This document shows, piece after piece, positions 15,441 to 22,882 of a stretch of DNA of 64,000 nt. Source of the stretch: Oceanithermus profundus DSM 14977 (GTDB lineage: Bacteria; Deinococcota; Deinococci; Deinococcales; Marinithermaceae); the NCBI RefSeq assembly GCF_000183745.1, contig NC_014761.1, positions 558,001-622,000 of the forward strand. Direction: 5' to 3'. The position numbers were made by a program, and so were the translations under genes. The notes beneath the pieces are model-generated. The model was not told where the DNA came from. It was given only the letters and a program-made list of their open reading frames with translations, and did not search any database. The first letter of the stretch is position 1. Every line of letters begins with the position of its first letter.

Positions 15441-16070
15441 TCAGCCGTTCAGGCGCGCCAGCACGCCGTCCGCACCGTAGAAGCGCAGCTCGGTGAGCTC
15501 GGCGTAGTTTTGCTCGAAGCGCAGGCCTTGCGCGAGCGGCAGGAAGGGGAGGGCCAGCTGGAGGGCGATGCGGTTGACGGTGCAGTTGCCCACGATCAGC
15601 ACGGCCTCGCCGGGGTGGCGGTCGCGGAGCTCCTCGAGCAACGGCCGCGCGCGCCGGCGCACGTCCTCGAGGCTCTCGCCCCCCGGCGGGGCGAAGCCCG
15701 CCTCGTCGCGCTTCCAGCGCTCCACGAGCTCGGGCCAGCGCCGGCGCACCGTCGCGAAGTCCAGCCCCTCCCAGGTGCCCCAGGCGCGTTCGCGCAGCGC
15801 GGGCTCGAGGGTGTAGGGCGCTCCCAGCCGCTCGGCCAGGAGCCGCGCCGCCTCGGCTTCGGCACGGCTGTCGGGGGCGTAGACGTGCGCCGGGGCGTGT
15901 TCCGCCAGGCGCTCGGCCAGCGCCTCGAAGGCGCGCAACCCCTCGAGGGCGAGCGGGAGGCCCGGATGGCTGTAGAGCACGCCGTGCGGGTTCTCCACCG
16001 GCCCCGCACGCGTGAGCCAAAGCCGCGTCGGCGGCGGGGCGCCGTCCAGGAAGCGCGCCAGCATACCCAT
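15441..16070 (-). CDS. histidine-phosphatase-fold protein lacking both catalytic histidines
   Basis: A 209-residue member of the histidine phosphatase (phosphoglycerate mutase-like) superfamily by overall pattern: LWLTRAGPVENP at the start, PDSRAEAEAARLLAERLG, LRERAWGTWEGLDF in the middle and VLIVGNCTVNRIAL late. The catalytic RHG motif reads R21-A22-G23 and the second catalytic His (normally in SHGG) is replaced by N162. Without these the phosphohistidine chemistry is impossible, so it is probably a pseudoenzyme with a binding or regulatory role. The start at 16070 is 6 nt after GATAAT, a leaderless arrangement. Confidence 0.8.
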   Translation of the reverse strand: MGMLARFLDGAPPPTRLWLTRAGPVENPHGVLYSHPGLPLALEGLRAFEALAERLAEHAPAHVYAPDSRAEAEAARLLAERLGAPYTLEPALRERAWGTWEGLDFATVRRRWPELVERWKRDEAGFAPPGGESLEDVRRRARPLLEELRDRHPGEAVLIVGNCTVNRIALQLALPFLPLAQGLRFEQNYAELTELRFYGADGVLARLNG

Positions 16071-16076
16071 GGGGGC

Positions 16077-16098
16077 ATTATCCCACGGCGTATAAAAT
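16077..16098. promoter_or_regulatory. compact divergent promoter pair
   Basis: GATAAT on the minus strand (16082-16077) and TATAAAAT on the plus strand (16091-16098) serve the pseudo-phosphatase (start 16070) and lipid kinase (start 16105) genes. Each -10 ends 6 nt from its start codon. Only 34 bp separate the two starts, so each promoter's upstream part lies inside the other gene. Confidence 0.6.
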
Positions 16099-16104
16099 GG
16101 GCGA

Positions 16105-17052
16105 ATGGACCCCGCGGTCATCATCGTGAACCCCGCGGCCGGGCGCGGCCGGGTCGGGGGGCAGCTGGCGCGCATCCAGGCCTGGGTGCGCCGCTGGGCG
16201 CCCGAGGCGCCCGTCTGGGTCACCGAAGGCCCGGGCCACGCCAGCGAGCTGACCCGACGGGCCCCGCCGGACGCGCGGGTGGTGGCCGTGGGCGGCGACG
16301 GCACCGCCCACGAGGTGGTGCGGGCCCTGGGCCCTGGCCAGGTGCTGGGGCTGGTGCCCGTGGGTTCGGGCAACGACATCGCGCGCATGGCGGGGCTGCG
16401 CCGCGTCGGGCTCGAGCGGGCCCTGGCCACCGCGCTCTGGGGCGGGATCGTGCGGTACGACCGCGGGGTCGTCGACGGGGAACCCTTCGCCTCCAGCGCC
16501 ACCGCCGGACTCGACGCCGCGGTGGCGCGCCGCGCCTTCGCCGCGCCCCGCTACCTGCGGGGCCTGCCGCGCTACCTCTGGGCGCTGGCCGCGGAGCTGC
16601 GCGGGCTGGCGCTGCCCGAGGTGCGCGTCGAGGTCGACCGCGAGGAGGTCTACGCGGGCCCGATGCTGCTCGCCGCGGTGATGAACAGCGCCACCTACGG
16701 CGGGGGCTTTCCTATCGCCCCGATGGCGCGGCCCGACGACGGGCGGCTCGAGCTCGTCTGGGCGGGCGCCTTCACCCGCCTGGGGGTGCTGGGCATCCTG
16801 CCGCGGCTGCTCGCGGGGCGCCACCTCGGCCACCCCCGGATCGGCCACCGCTCCGGGGTGCGCTTTCGCTTGCGCTTCGACCGGCCGGTGCCGATCCAAG
16901 CGGACGGCGAGGTCCTTCCGGAACGGTCGGACTTCGAGGTCGTGCTCGAGCCCGCGGCCCTGCCGATCGCCGCCGACCCCGGCGCCCGCGAGGGCACGCC
17001 GGCGCGGGAGGAGGCGCGGCCGGTCACGGCCATGCCCGAACCCACCGTCTAG
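16105..17052 (+). CDS. diacylglycerol/lipid kinase family protein
   Basis: A 315-residue protein of the DagK/YegS/sphingosine kinase superfamily: nucleotide-binding start AVIIVNPAAGRGR, the glycine-rich VAVGGDGTAHEVV loop, LVPVGSGNDIARM, and the later MNSATYGGGFPIAPMARPDDG block. These enzymes phosphorylate a lipid hydroxyl with ATP at the membrane; diacylglycerol is the usual bacterial substrate but polyprenols are possible. The ATG is 6 nt after TATAAAAT with no ribosome site. Its TAG stop overlaps the convergent bshA stop in a shared CTAG. Confidence 0.88.
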   Translation: MDPAVIIVNPAAGRGRVGGQLARIQAWVRRWAPEAPVWVTEGPGHASELTRRAPPDARVVAVGGDGTAHEVVRALGPGQVLGLVPVGSGNDIARMAGLRRVGLERALATALWGGIVRYDRGVVDGEPFASSATAGLDAAVARRAFAAPRYLRGLPRYLWALAAELRGLALPEVRVEVDREEVYAGPMLLAAVMNSATYGGGFPIAPMARPDDGRLELVWAGAFTRLGVLGILPRLLAGRHLGHPRIGHRSGVRFRLRFDRPVPIQADGEVLPERSDFEVVLEPAALPIAADPGAREGTPAREEARPVTAMPEPTV

Positions 17053-18131
17053 CCGGCGCGGTACAGCTCCAGGTAGCGGTCGACGACGGCCCCGGGGTCG
17101 AAGCGGCGGCGGGCGTCGGCGCGCGCGGCCCGGCGCATCGCGGCGAGGCGGTCGGGGTTGGCCAGCAGCTCGGCGCTGACCCGCGCCTGACCGTAGACGT
17201 CCCCCAGCTCGACGAGCCGGCCGGTCTCGCCGTCGCGCACGACCTCGCTGAGGCCGCCCACGCGCGCGGCCACCACGGGCACCCCCGACGCCAGCGCCTC
17301 GAGCGCCGCCAGACCGAAGGACTCCTCCTGGGAGTGCAGCCAGAACAGGTCGGCCGCCCCGATCACCTCCTCGGGGTGGGGCGTGGGCGGGAGGAAGCGG
17401 ACGCGCTCGCGCACGCCCAGCTCGCGCGCCACCCGGGCGGCCTCCGGTCGCTCGGGCCCCTCGCCGAGAAAGACCAGCCGCGCCCGCACCCCGCGCCGCA
17501 GCAGGTGGGCGAAGGCGCGCACCAGGTCGGGGGTGCGCTTGATGGGGCGGAAGTTGGAGGCGTGCACGATCATGGCCTCCCCGGCCTCCACGTAGCGCGC
17601 CTTGCGGTCGGGGCGGGGGCGAAAGCGGTCGGCGTCGACGAAGTTGGGCACGACCTCGGCCGTGACCCCGAAGACGACGCGCGCCTGTTCGGCGAGCGAG
17701 CGCGAGACCGCGGTGACCCGCCCGCGGGCCAGCGCCCGCGCGGTCACCTCGCGAAAGGCGGGGTCGAGGCCCAGCTGGTTCACGTCGGTGCCGTGCAGCG
17801 TGTGCAGTACCGGCAGGTCGAGCTCCGCCAGACGGGCGCTGGCGGCGTGGGGGACGGCGTAGTGGGTGTGCACGACCTCGAGGGCGTGCTCGCGCGCGGC
17901 CGTGCGCAGCGCCCCAGCCGCGGCCAGGCCGTAGAGCGAGCCCGGAAGCACGGCGTGGTCCGGGGCGCGCACCGGGACGAAGCGCACGCCGCTCGCCGCG
18001 TCGAGGCGGAAAGGGCGGCGGCTGGAGACGAGCACGACGACGTGCCCGCGCGCGGCCAGGCCCATGGCCAGTTCCGCGGCGACCGTACCGCTGCCGCCGA
18101 GGCCGCCGTAGGCGAGCAGTCCGATGCGCAT
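17049..18131 (-). CDS. bshA: N-acetyl-alpha-D-glucosaminyl L-malate synthase
   Basis: A 360-residue GT4 glycosyltransferase of the BshA type. Diagnostic features are the N-terminal YGGLGGSGTVAAELA loop, VVHTHYAVPHA, LHGTDV, and the GT4 EX7E region (QEESFGLAALEALASG). BshA joins UDP-GlcNAc and L-malate in the first step of bacillithiol synthesis, and bacillithiol is the main low-molecular-weight thiol in Deinococcus-Thermus. The other bsh genes are not in this window. The ATG at 18131 starts the Rossmann-like strand MRIGLLAYG. A thiol pool fits the copper ATPase and rhodanese elsewhere in the window. Confidence 0.88.
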   Translation of the reverse strand: MRIGLLAYGGLGGSGTVAAELAMGLAARGHVVVLVSSRRPFRLDAASGVRFVPVRAPDHAVLPGSLYGLAAAGALRTAAREHALEVVHTHYAVPHAASARLAELDLPVLHTLHGTDVNQLGLDPAFREVTARALARGRVTAVSRSLAEQARVVFGVTAEVVPNFVDADRFRPRPDRKARYVEAGEAMIVHASNFRPIKRTPDLVRAFAHLLRRGVRARLVFLGEGPERPEAARVARELGVRERVRFLPPTPHPEEVIGAADLFWLHSQEESFGLAALEALASGVPVVAARVGGLSEVVRDGETGRLVELGDVYGQARVSAELLANPDRLAAMRRAARADARRRFDPGAVVDRYLELYRAG

Positions 18132-18209
18132 CGCCCCCAGTCTACCCAGCCCGCGGCGGGGGCGGACGACCGTTGCCGCGGGGGGCGGCGCGGGTGCAGA
18201 CTGAGGGCA

Positions 18210-19418
18210 ATGGAAAGCTCTTTGACGGGGCTGGCCCTGGCCACGCTGGTCGGGTTCGCGGTAGGGCTCGAACGCGAACGCGCCAAGCGCGAGCGCGAGA
18301 CGGGGGCGCTGGGCGGCGTGCGCACCTTCGCGTTGATCGGTCTGCTGGGGGGGCTCGTGGGGGTGCTGGGTTCCGGCGCGCTGGCGCTGACCGGATTTCT
18401 GGTGGTGGGGGCGCTGGCGCTGTGGTCGCTGACCCGCGCCCCCGGGGCCACCAGCGAGGTGGCGGCGCTCGTCGTCTACCTGCTGGGCCTGCTCGCGGGC
18501 GAAGGGCAGGCGACCGCGGCCCTTTTCGGGGGGTTGGTGACGCTGGGCCTGCTCACCTACCGCGAGCGCCTGCACCGCTGGTCGGCGCAGATCGGCGAGG
18601 AGACCCTCGAGGCGGCGGTGCTGCTGGCTCTGCTGTGGGGCGTGGTCTGGCCGCTGCTGCCCGAGGGGGGCTACGGTCCGGGCGGGGTGCTGCGGCCGCG
18701 CGAGGTGTGGCTGATGGTGCTGCTCGTCGCCGCGGCGAACTTCGCAGGGTTCGTGCTCACGCGCCTGTGGCGCGAGCGCGGCCTCTACGCCGCGGCGCTC
18801 GCCGGGGGGCTGGTCTCCTCGACCGCGGTGACCGTGTCCATGGCGGCCCGGGCGCGCGAGCACCCGGCGTCGTGGCGCACCTGGGCCGTCGCCGCGGGGC
18901 TGGCGACGGTGCTGATGTACCTGCGCGTGCTCGTCTGGGTGGCGCTGTTCGCGCCGGCGTTGCTCGAGGCGCTGGCCCCGGCGCTGGCCCTGTGGGCGCT
19001 GGTCAACCTGGCCGCCTGCCTCCTGCTGGCGCGCGGCGCCGGGGGCGGCGGCGGCTTCGAGCTGAAGAATCCGCTGGGCCTGGGCGCGGCGCTGCTCTTC
19101 GGGGGGCTGTACGCCCTGATCAAGCTGGCGGCCTACGCCGCCGGGATCTGGCTGGGCGCCGCCGGGGTCTACGCGGTGGCCGCGCTCTCGGGGCTGCAGG
19201 ACCTGGACGCCATCACCCTGAGCATGGCGCGCCTCTTCACCCAGGGCGGGCTCGAGGCGGGGCTGGCGGTGCGGGCGATCCTGCTCGCCACCCTGGTCAA
19301 CAACGCCGTCAAGGCGACGCTGGGCTACCTGGGGCACCCGCGGATGGGCTTCGCGCTGGCGCTGGCGCTCCTCCCCGGCGCCCTCGCCGCCTGGGCGTGG
19401 ATGGCCTGCTGCGCCTGA
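18210..19418 (+). CDS. MgtC/DUF4010 family membrane protein
   Basis: A 402-residue polytopic protein with about 10-12 hydrophobic helices. The N-terminal part has the MgtC/SapB signature (ATLVGFAVGLERERAKRE, GVRTFALIGLLGGLVG) and the C-terminal two thirds match DUF4010 (LVSSTAVTVSMAARA; LQDLDAITLSMARL; ILLATLVNNAVKA). Transport substrate is not established for this family. The ATG at 18210 is 7 nt after CAGACT, again leaderless-like, and the upstream bases overlap the divergent bshA promoter region. Confidence 0.82.
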   Translation: MESSLTGLALATLVGFAVGLERERAKRERETGALGGVRTFALIGLLGGLVGVLGSGALALTGFLVVGALALWSLTRAPGATSEVAALVVYLLGLLAGEGQATAALFGGLVTLGLLTYRERLHRWSAQIGEETLEAAVLLALLWGVVWPLLPEGGYGPGGVLRPREVWLMVLLVAAANFAGFVLTRLWRERGLYAAALAGGLVSSTAVTVSMAARAREHPASWRTWAVAAGLATVLMYLRVLVWVALFAPALLEALAPALALWALVNLAACLLLARGAGGGGGFELKNPLGLGAALLFGGLYALIKLAAYAAGIWLGAAGVYAVAALSGLQDLDAITLSMARLFTQGGLEAGLAVRAILLATLVNNAVKATLGYLGHPRMGFALALALLPGALAAWAWMACCA

Positions 19419-19460
19419 CGCGGCCGTCGGCGCCGGTTCGACCCGCCTGCGGCCCTGGGG

Positions 19461-19466
19461 TACAAT
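19461..19466 (+). promoter_or_regulatory. -10 of the his operon
   Basis: TACAAT lies 7 nt before the GTG start of hisC, with TTCGAC 18 bp upstream as -35. No ribosome site precedes the GTG, so the message is probably leaderless. Confidence 0.6.
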
Positions 19467-19473
19467 CGGGGAC

Positions 19474-20562
19474 GTGAAGGCCTTCAAGCCCCACCTGCTC
19501 GCCCTGCCCGACTACCCCTACACCGCCCGGCAGGCCCTGATCAAGCTGGACCAGAACGAGAGTCCCTACGGCCTGCCGCCCGAGCTGAAGGCCGAGCTGG
19601 CGGCGCGGCTCGAGGCCCTGCCCCTGAACCGTTACCCGGAGATGCACGCCGAGAGCCTGGCCGAGCGCATCGCCGACTTCGAAGGCTGGCCCGAGGCGGG
19701 GGTGGTGGTGGGGCCCGGCTCCAACACGATCATCACCGCCCTCGTCGCCGCCTCCCAACGCGTCCTGGACGTGCACCCCTCGTTCGCCCTCTACAAGCAC
19801 GCCGCCGAGCTGCTCGGCACCCCCTACCGCGCCGTCCCCCTCGAGGAGGGGTTCGCGCTGCCCGTCGAGGCGCTGCTCGCGGCCCTGGCCGAGGAGGAGC
19901 CCCAGGGGGTGTTCTTCCTGCCCAACCCCCACACCCCCACCGGGCACTTCTTCATGCAGGACCGGGTCCAGGTCCTCTGCGAGGCCGCCGCCCAGCACGA
20001 CTGGCTGATGATCCTCGACGAGGCCTACTACCAGTTCGCCCCCGCCGACCTCAAGCGGCAGGCCCTCGGCCAGCCGCACCTGGGGGTGCTGCGCACCTTC
20101 TCCAAGGCGTGGGGGCTGGCCGGGGCGCGCGCCGGCTACCTGCTCGCCTCCGAGGAGGTGGCCCGGGTGGTGCGCCACCTGCTGCCGCCCTTCGGCGTAC
20201 CCGCGCCCACCGCGCTCGCCGTCGAGCTCGCCCTGGAGCACCCCGGCTACGTTACCGAGGCCGTGGAGAAGGTGCGGCGCGAACGCGAGCGCGTCTACCT
20301 GGAGCTGAAGGCCCACCCCACCTGGACGGCCTACCCCAGCCACACCAACTTCCTGCTCGTGCGCACGCCCGACGCCCAGGCCGCCTTCGAGGGGCTCCTG
20401 AAGCGGGGCATCCTGGTGCGGCGGCAGGACCACATTCCCGGCCTCGAAGGGACGATCCGGGTGACGATCGGCACCCCCGTCGAGAACGACGCCTTCCTGC
20501 AGGCGGCCTTCGAACTGGCCAAGGAGGAGAAGGAGATCGCGGATGCGGCAAGCGAAGATTGA
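19474..20562 (+). CDS. hisC: histidinol-phosphate aminotransferase
   Basis: A 362-residue PLP enzyme of fold type I: LDQNESPYGLP at the N-terminus, GPGSNTII, LPNPHTPTG, the DEAYYQFA segment, and the PLP-binding Lys in RTFSKAWGLAGARAGY. It converts imidazole-acetol phosphate and glutamate to histidinol phosphate in histidine biosynthesis. The GTG at 19474 is a leaderless start. Its 3' end overlaps hisB by 20 bp, so the two are translationally coupled. Confidence 0.93.
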   Translation: MKAFKPHLLALPDYPYTARQALIKLDQNESPYGLPPELKAELAARLEALPLNRYPEMHAESLAERIADFEGWPEAGVVVGPGSNTIITALVAASQRVLDVHPSFALYKHAAELLGTPYRAVPLEEGFALPVEALLAALAEEEPQGVFFLPNPHTPTGHFFMQDRVQVLCEAAAQHDWLMILDEAYYQFAPADLKRQALGQPHLGVLRTFSKAWGLAGARAGYLLASEEVARVVRHLLPPFGVPAPTALAVELALEHPGYVTEAVEKVRRERERVYLELKAHPTWTAYPSHTNFLLVRTPDAQAAFEGLLKRGILVRRQDHIPGLEGTIRVTIGTPVENDAFLQAAFELAKEEKEIADAASED

Positions 20563-21127
20563 ACGGATCACGCGCGAGACCGAGGTGCGCCTGACGCTGG
20601 ACCTCGACGGGCCCACGGGCGGGAAGATCGCCAGCGGCCTGCCCTTCCTCGACCACATGCTCGAGCAGCTCGTCCGCCACGGGCGTTTCCGGCTCGACCT
20701 CGACGCCCGCGGCGACCTCGAGGTGGACGTGCACCACCTCGTCGAAGACGTCGGCATCGCCCTCGGCATGGCGCTGGAGCGCGCCCTCGGCGACCGCGTC
20801 GGTCTCGAGCGTTACGCCAGCGCCTTCGCCCCCATGGACGAGACGCTGGTGCACGTCGTGCTCGACTTCTCGGGCCGCCCTTACCTGGCCTTCGCGCCCG
20901 AGTCGGCGGGCGTCGAGGGCGCGGCCGGCGGGGTCAACGTCTACCACCTGCGCGAGTTCCTGCGCGGGCTGGTCAACCACGCCGGGCTCACCCTGCACCT
21001 GCGCGTGCTCGCCGGGCGCGAGGCGCACCACGTCATCGAGGCTTCCTTCAAGGCCCTGGCGCGCGCGCTCCACGCGGCCACGCGCGTGACCCGCGACGAC
21101 CTGCCCAGCAGCAAGGGCGTGCTCTAG
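20543..21127 (+). CDS. hisB: imidazoleglycerol-phosphate dehydratase
   Basis: A 194-residue IGPD of the monofunctional kind (no phosphatase domain). The metal-binding His clusters are visible: FLDHMLEQLVRHG, DVHHLVEDVGIALG, and the later EAHHVIEASFKALARAL. It dehydrates imidazole-glycerol phosphate in histidine synthesis. A GGAGAAGGAGA stretch before the ATG, within hisC, acts as ribosome site. Confidence 0.95.
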   Translation: MRQAKIERITRETEVRLTLDLDGPTGGKIASGLPFLDHMLEQLVRHGRFRLDLDARGDLEVDVHHLVEDVGIALGMALERALGDRVGLERYASAFAPMDETLVHVVLDFSGRPYLAFAPESAGVEGAAGGVNVYHLREFLRGLVNHAGLTLHLRVLAGREAHHVIEASFKALARALHAATRVTRDDLPSSKGVL

Positions 21128-21138
21128 CCGGCCGGTTT

Positions 21139-21768
21139 ATGCGCACCCTGGTCATCGACTACGGATCTGGAAACCTGCGCAGCGCCGCCAAGGCGCTGGA
21201 GGCCGCGGGCTACGACGTGCGCGTCGGCGACGACCCCCGCGACGCCGCTGCCGCCGAGCTGCTGGTGCTCCCGGGGCAGGGGCACTTCGCCCAGGTCGCC
21301 GGCAACTTCCGGGCTTCGGGTTTCGAGGCGGCGGTGCGCGAACACCTCGCCGCCGGCCGGCCCTTCCTGGGCATCTGCGTAGGGTTGCAGCTCCTCTTCG
21401 AGGGGTCCGAGGAGGCCCCGGGCGTTCCCGGACTCGGCTTCGTTTCCGGCACCGTGCGCCGTTTCCGCGCGCGTAAGGTGCCCCACATGGGCTGGAACAC
21501 GCTCGAGGTGGAGGAGGGACCCTTCGCGGACTTCGACGGCCGCCACTTCTACTTCGTCCACTCCTACTACGCGCCGGTCACCGAGGGCAGCGTCGGGCTC
21601 GCCCGCTACGAGGGGACGCCGTTCACCGCGCTCTACCTGAAGGGGAACGTGGTGGCGCCGCAGTTCCACCCCGAGAAGAGCAGCCGCGCCGGGCTGGCCT
21701 TCCTGCACGCCCTCAGGCGCTACTTCGAGGAAGCCGCGAGCTCCAGGTCCTCGGGTCTCACCAGGTAG
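21139..21768 (+). CDS. hisH: imidazole glycerol phosphate synthase, glutaminase subunit
   Basis: A 209-residue class I glutamine amidotransferase: starts VIDYGSGNLRS, nucleophile Cys in GICVGLQLLFEGSEE, then HMGWNTLEV, FYFVHSYY and the catalytic His/Glu in APQFHPEKSS. It supplies ammonia to HisF (not in the window). It follows hisB by 11 bp. Its last 49 bp overlap the convergent PfkB gene, so the C-terminal EEAASSRSSGLTR tail is encoded antisense to the kinase C-terminus. Confidence 0.95.
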   Translation: MRTLVIDYGSGNLRSAAKALEAAGYDVRVGDDPRDAAAAELLVLPGQGHFAQVAGNFRASGFEAAVREHLAAGRPFLGICVGLQLLFEGSEEAPGVPGLGFVSGTVRRFRARKVPHMGWNTLEVEEGPFADFDGRHFYFVHSYYAPVTEGSVGLARYEGTPFTALYLKGNVVAPQFHPEKSSRAGLAFLHALRRYFEEAASSRSSGLTR

Positions 21769-22646
21769 CCCTGGGCGCCCACGTGGGTGGCCACCAGCGC
21801 CCCGGCGACGTTGGCGCGGCGGGCGGCCTCGAGCAGGTCGCGCCCCTCCATCACCGTCGCGGCGAAGGCCGCGGTGTAGGCGTCGCCGGCTCCGGTGGAG
21901 TCGATGACGTCGTCCACCACGTGGGGTTCCACGAGGGCTTCGGTTTCCGGGGTGACGACCATCGACCCCAGGGCCCCCAGCTTGACGACGGCGCGCTCGA
22001 TGCCGTAGGCGCGCAGCCGCTGCACGCCGCCGCTGATCGAGGCCTCGCCGGTGAGCGCCGCGAGTTCGTGCTGGTTCATGAGCAGGTAGTCCACGCCCCT
22101 GAGGTCTTCGAGCAGGTGCTCGCCCGCGGCGCGGATGGCTCCGGTGCCCAGGTCCGCGAAGATGGGAAGCCGCCGTTTCGTCGCGGCGGCCAGCACCTTG
22201 AGGGTGTATTCGCGGCTGGGGCCGCCCGCCAGCGCGTAGGCGGAGACCACCACTGCGTCCACCTGGTCGAGGGCGCGCGCCTTGAAGGCGGCGGCGTCGA
22301 GGTGGCGGCTGGCGCTGGCGCTCGAGACCATGGTGCGCTCGCCGCCGGCGATGACGAAGACGAGGATGCTCGAGGTCGGCCGCTCCTCGTCCTCCTGGAG
22401 ATGGCTCAGGTCCACGCCGACCCGTTTGAGGTTCACCAGTGCGGCTTCGCGAAAGGGGCCCGTCCCCACGCGTGCGGCCAGCGCAACCTTGTGGCCCAGG
22501 CTCGCCAGGTTGGCGGCCACGGTGGCCGCGGCGCCCCCCGGCTTGATCAGCGCCCGCTGGGCGGGCGTTTCCTCTCCGGGGCCGGGCATCGCGTCCACGA
22601 AATACATTAGGTCTACCGAGACGTCCCCGATCACAAAGAACCGCAT
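21720..22646 (-). CDS. PfkB family carbohydrate kinase
   Basis: A 308-residue ribokinase-like kinase. It has the N-terminal GDVSVDLMYFVD strand, the GGAAATVAANLASLG sugar-binding motif and the C-terminal anion-hole and base motif DDVIDSTGAGDAYTAAFA. These enzymes phosphorylate sugars, nucleosides or sugar acids with ATP; the exact substrate is not deducible. The ATG at 22646 has a GGAGG site 5 nt upstream. It diverges from the nap operon. Confidence 0.85.
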   Translation of the reverse strand: MRFFVIGDVSVDLMYFVDAMPGPGEETPAQRALIKPGGAAATVAANLASLGHKVALAARVGTGPFREAALVNLKRVGVDLSHLQEDEERPTSSILVFVIAGGERTMVSSASASRHLDAAAFKARALDQVDAVVVSAYALAGGPSREYTLKVLAAATKRRLPIFADLGTGAIRAAGEHLLEDLRGVDYLLMNQHELAALTGEASISGGVQRLRAYGIERAVVKLGALGSMVVTPETEALVEPHVVDDVIDSTGAGDAYTAAFAATVMEGRDLLEAARRANVAGALVATHVGAQGYLVRPEDLELAASSK

Positions 22647-22882
22647 CGTGCCTCCTCAGGCGGATTGTTTTATACCATAGTACATCCTGCGCTTCCTGGA
22701 ACGTCCCGCGCGTACGGTCTTTGGTCCCGGTCCGGGTGCTTAAGCTGGAGGGGAAGGATCGAGCGGGCCATCGACGTACCGCCAAGGCTTAGGCTGAGCC
22801 CCTAGGTTAAATGTCCCTATATGGCCCCCCGACCTCATGGCATCGTCAGGGTGGAACACTTGACACCAAGGGAGGCAAGGGT
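22647..22882. other. divergent intergenic region upstream of napA
   Basis: This 236-bp region separates the PfkB gene from napA. A TAGGCT -10 candidate occurs at 22790-22795, giving a leader of about 80 nt to napA; further AT-rich candidates (TAGGTT, TATATG) follow nearby. I see no convincing FNR-type TTGAT-N4-ATCAA box. The napA ribosome site is GGAGGCAAGGG just before 22883. Confidence 0.4.

Noticed and set aside
15414-19418. Plus-strand frame of over 1300 codons spanning several genes
   Set aside because: Only its last 402 codons (from 18210) have a recognisable membrane protein; the rest is antisense or out-of-frame to real genes.
22774-22795. 11-bp repeat box upstream of napA next to TAGGCT
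   Set aside because: Only one half (ACGTAC) resembles the motif and its third base does not match; the other half is absent.
22647-22882. FNR or NarL box upstream of napA
   Set aside because: No TTGAT-N4-ATCAA or convincing heptamer pair is present; nitrate regulation cannot be claimed.
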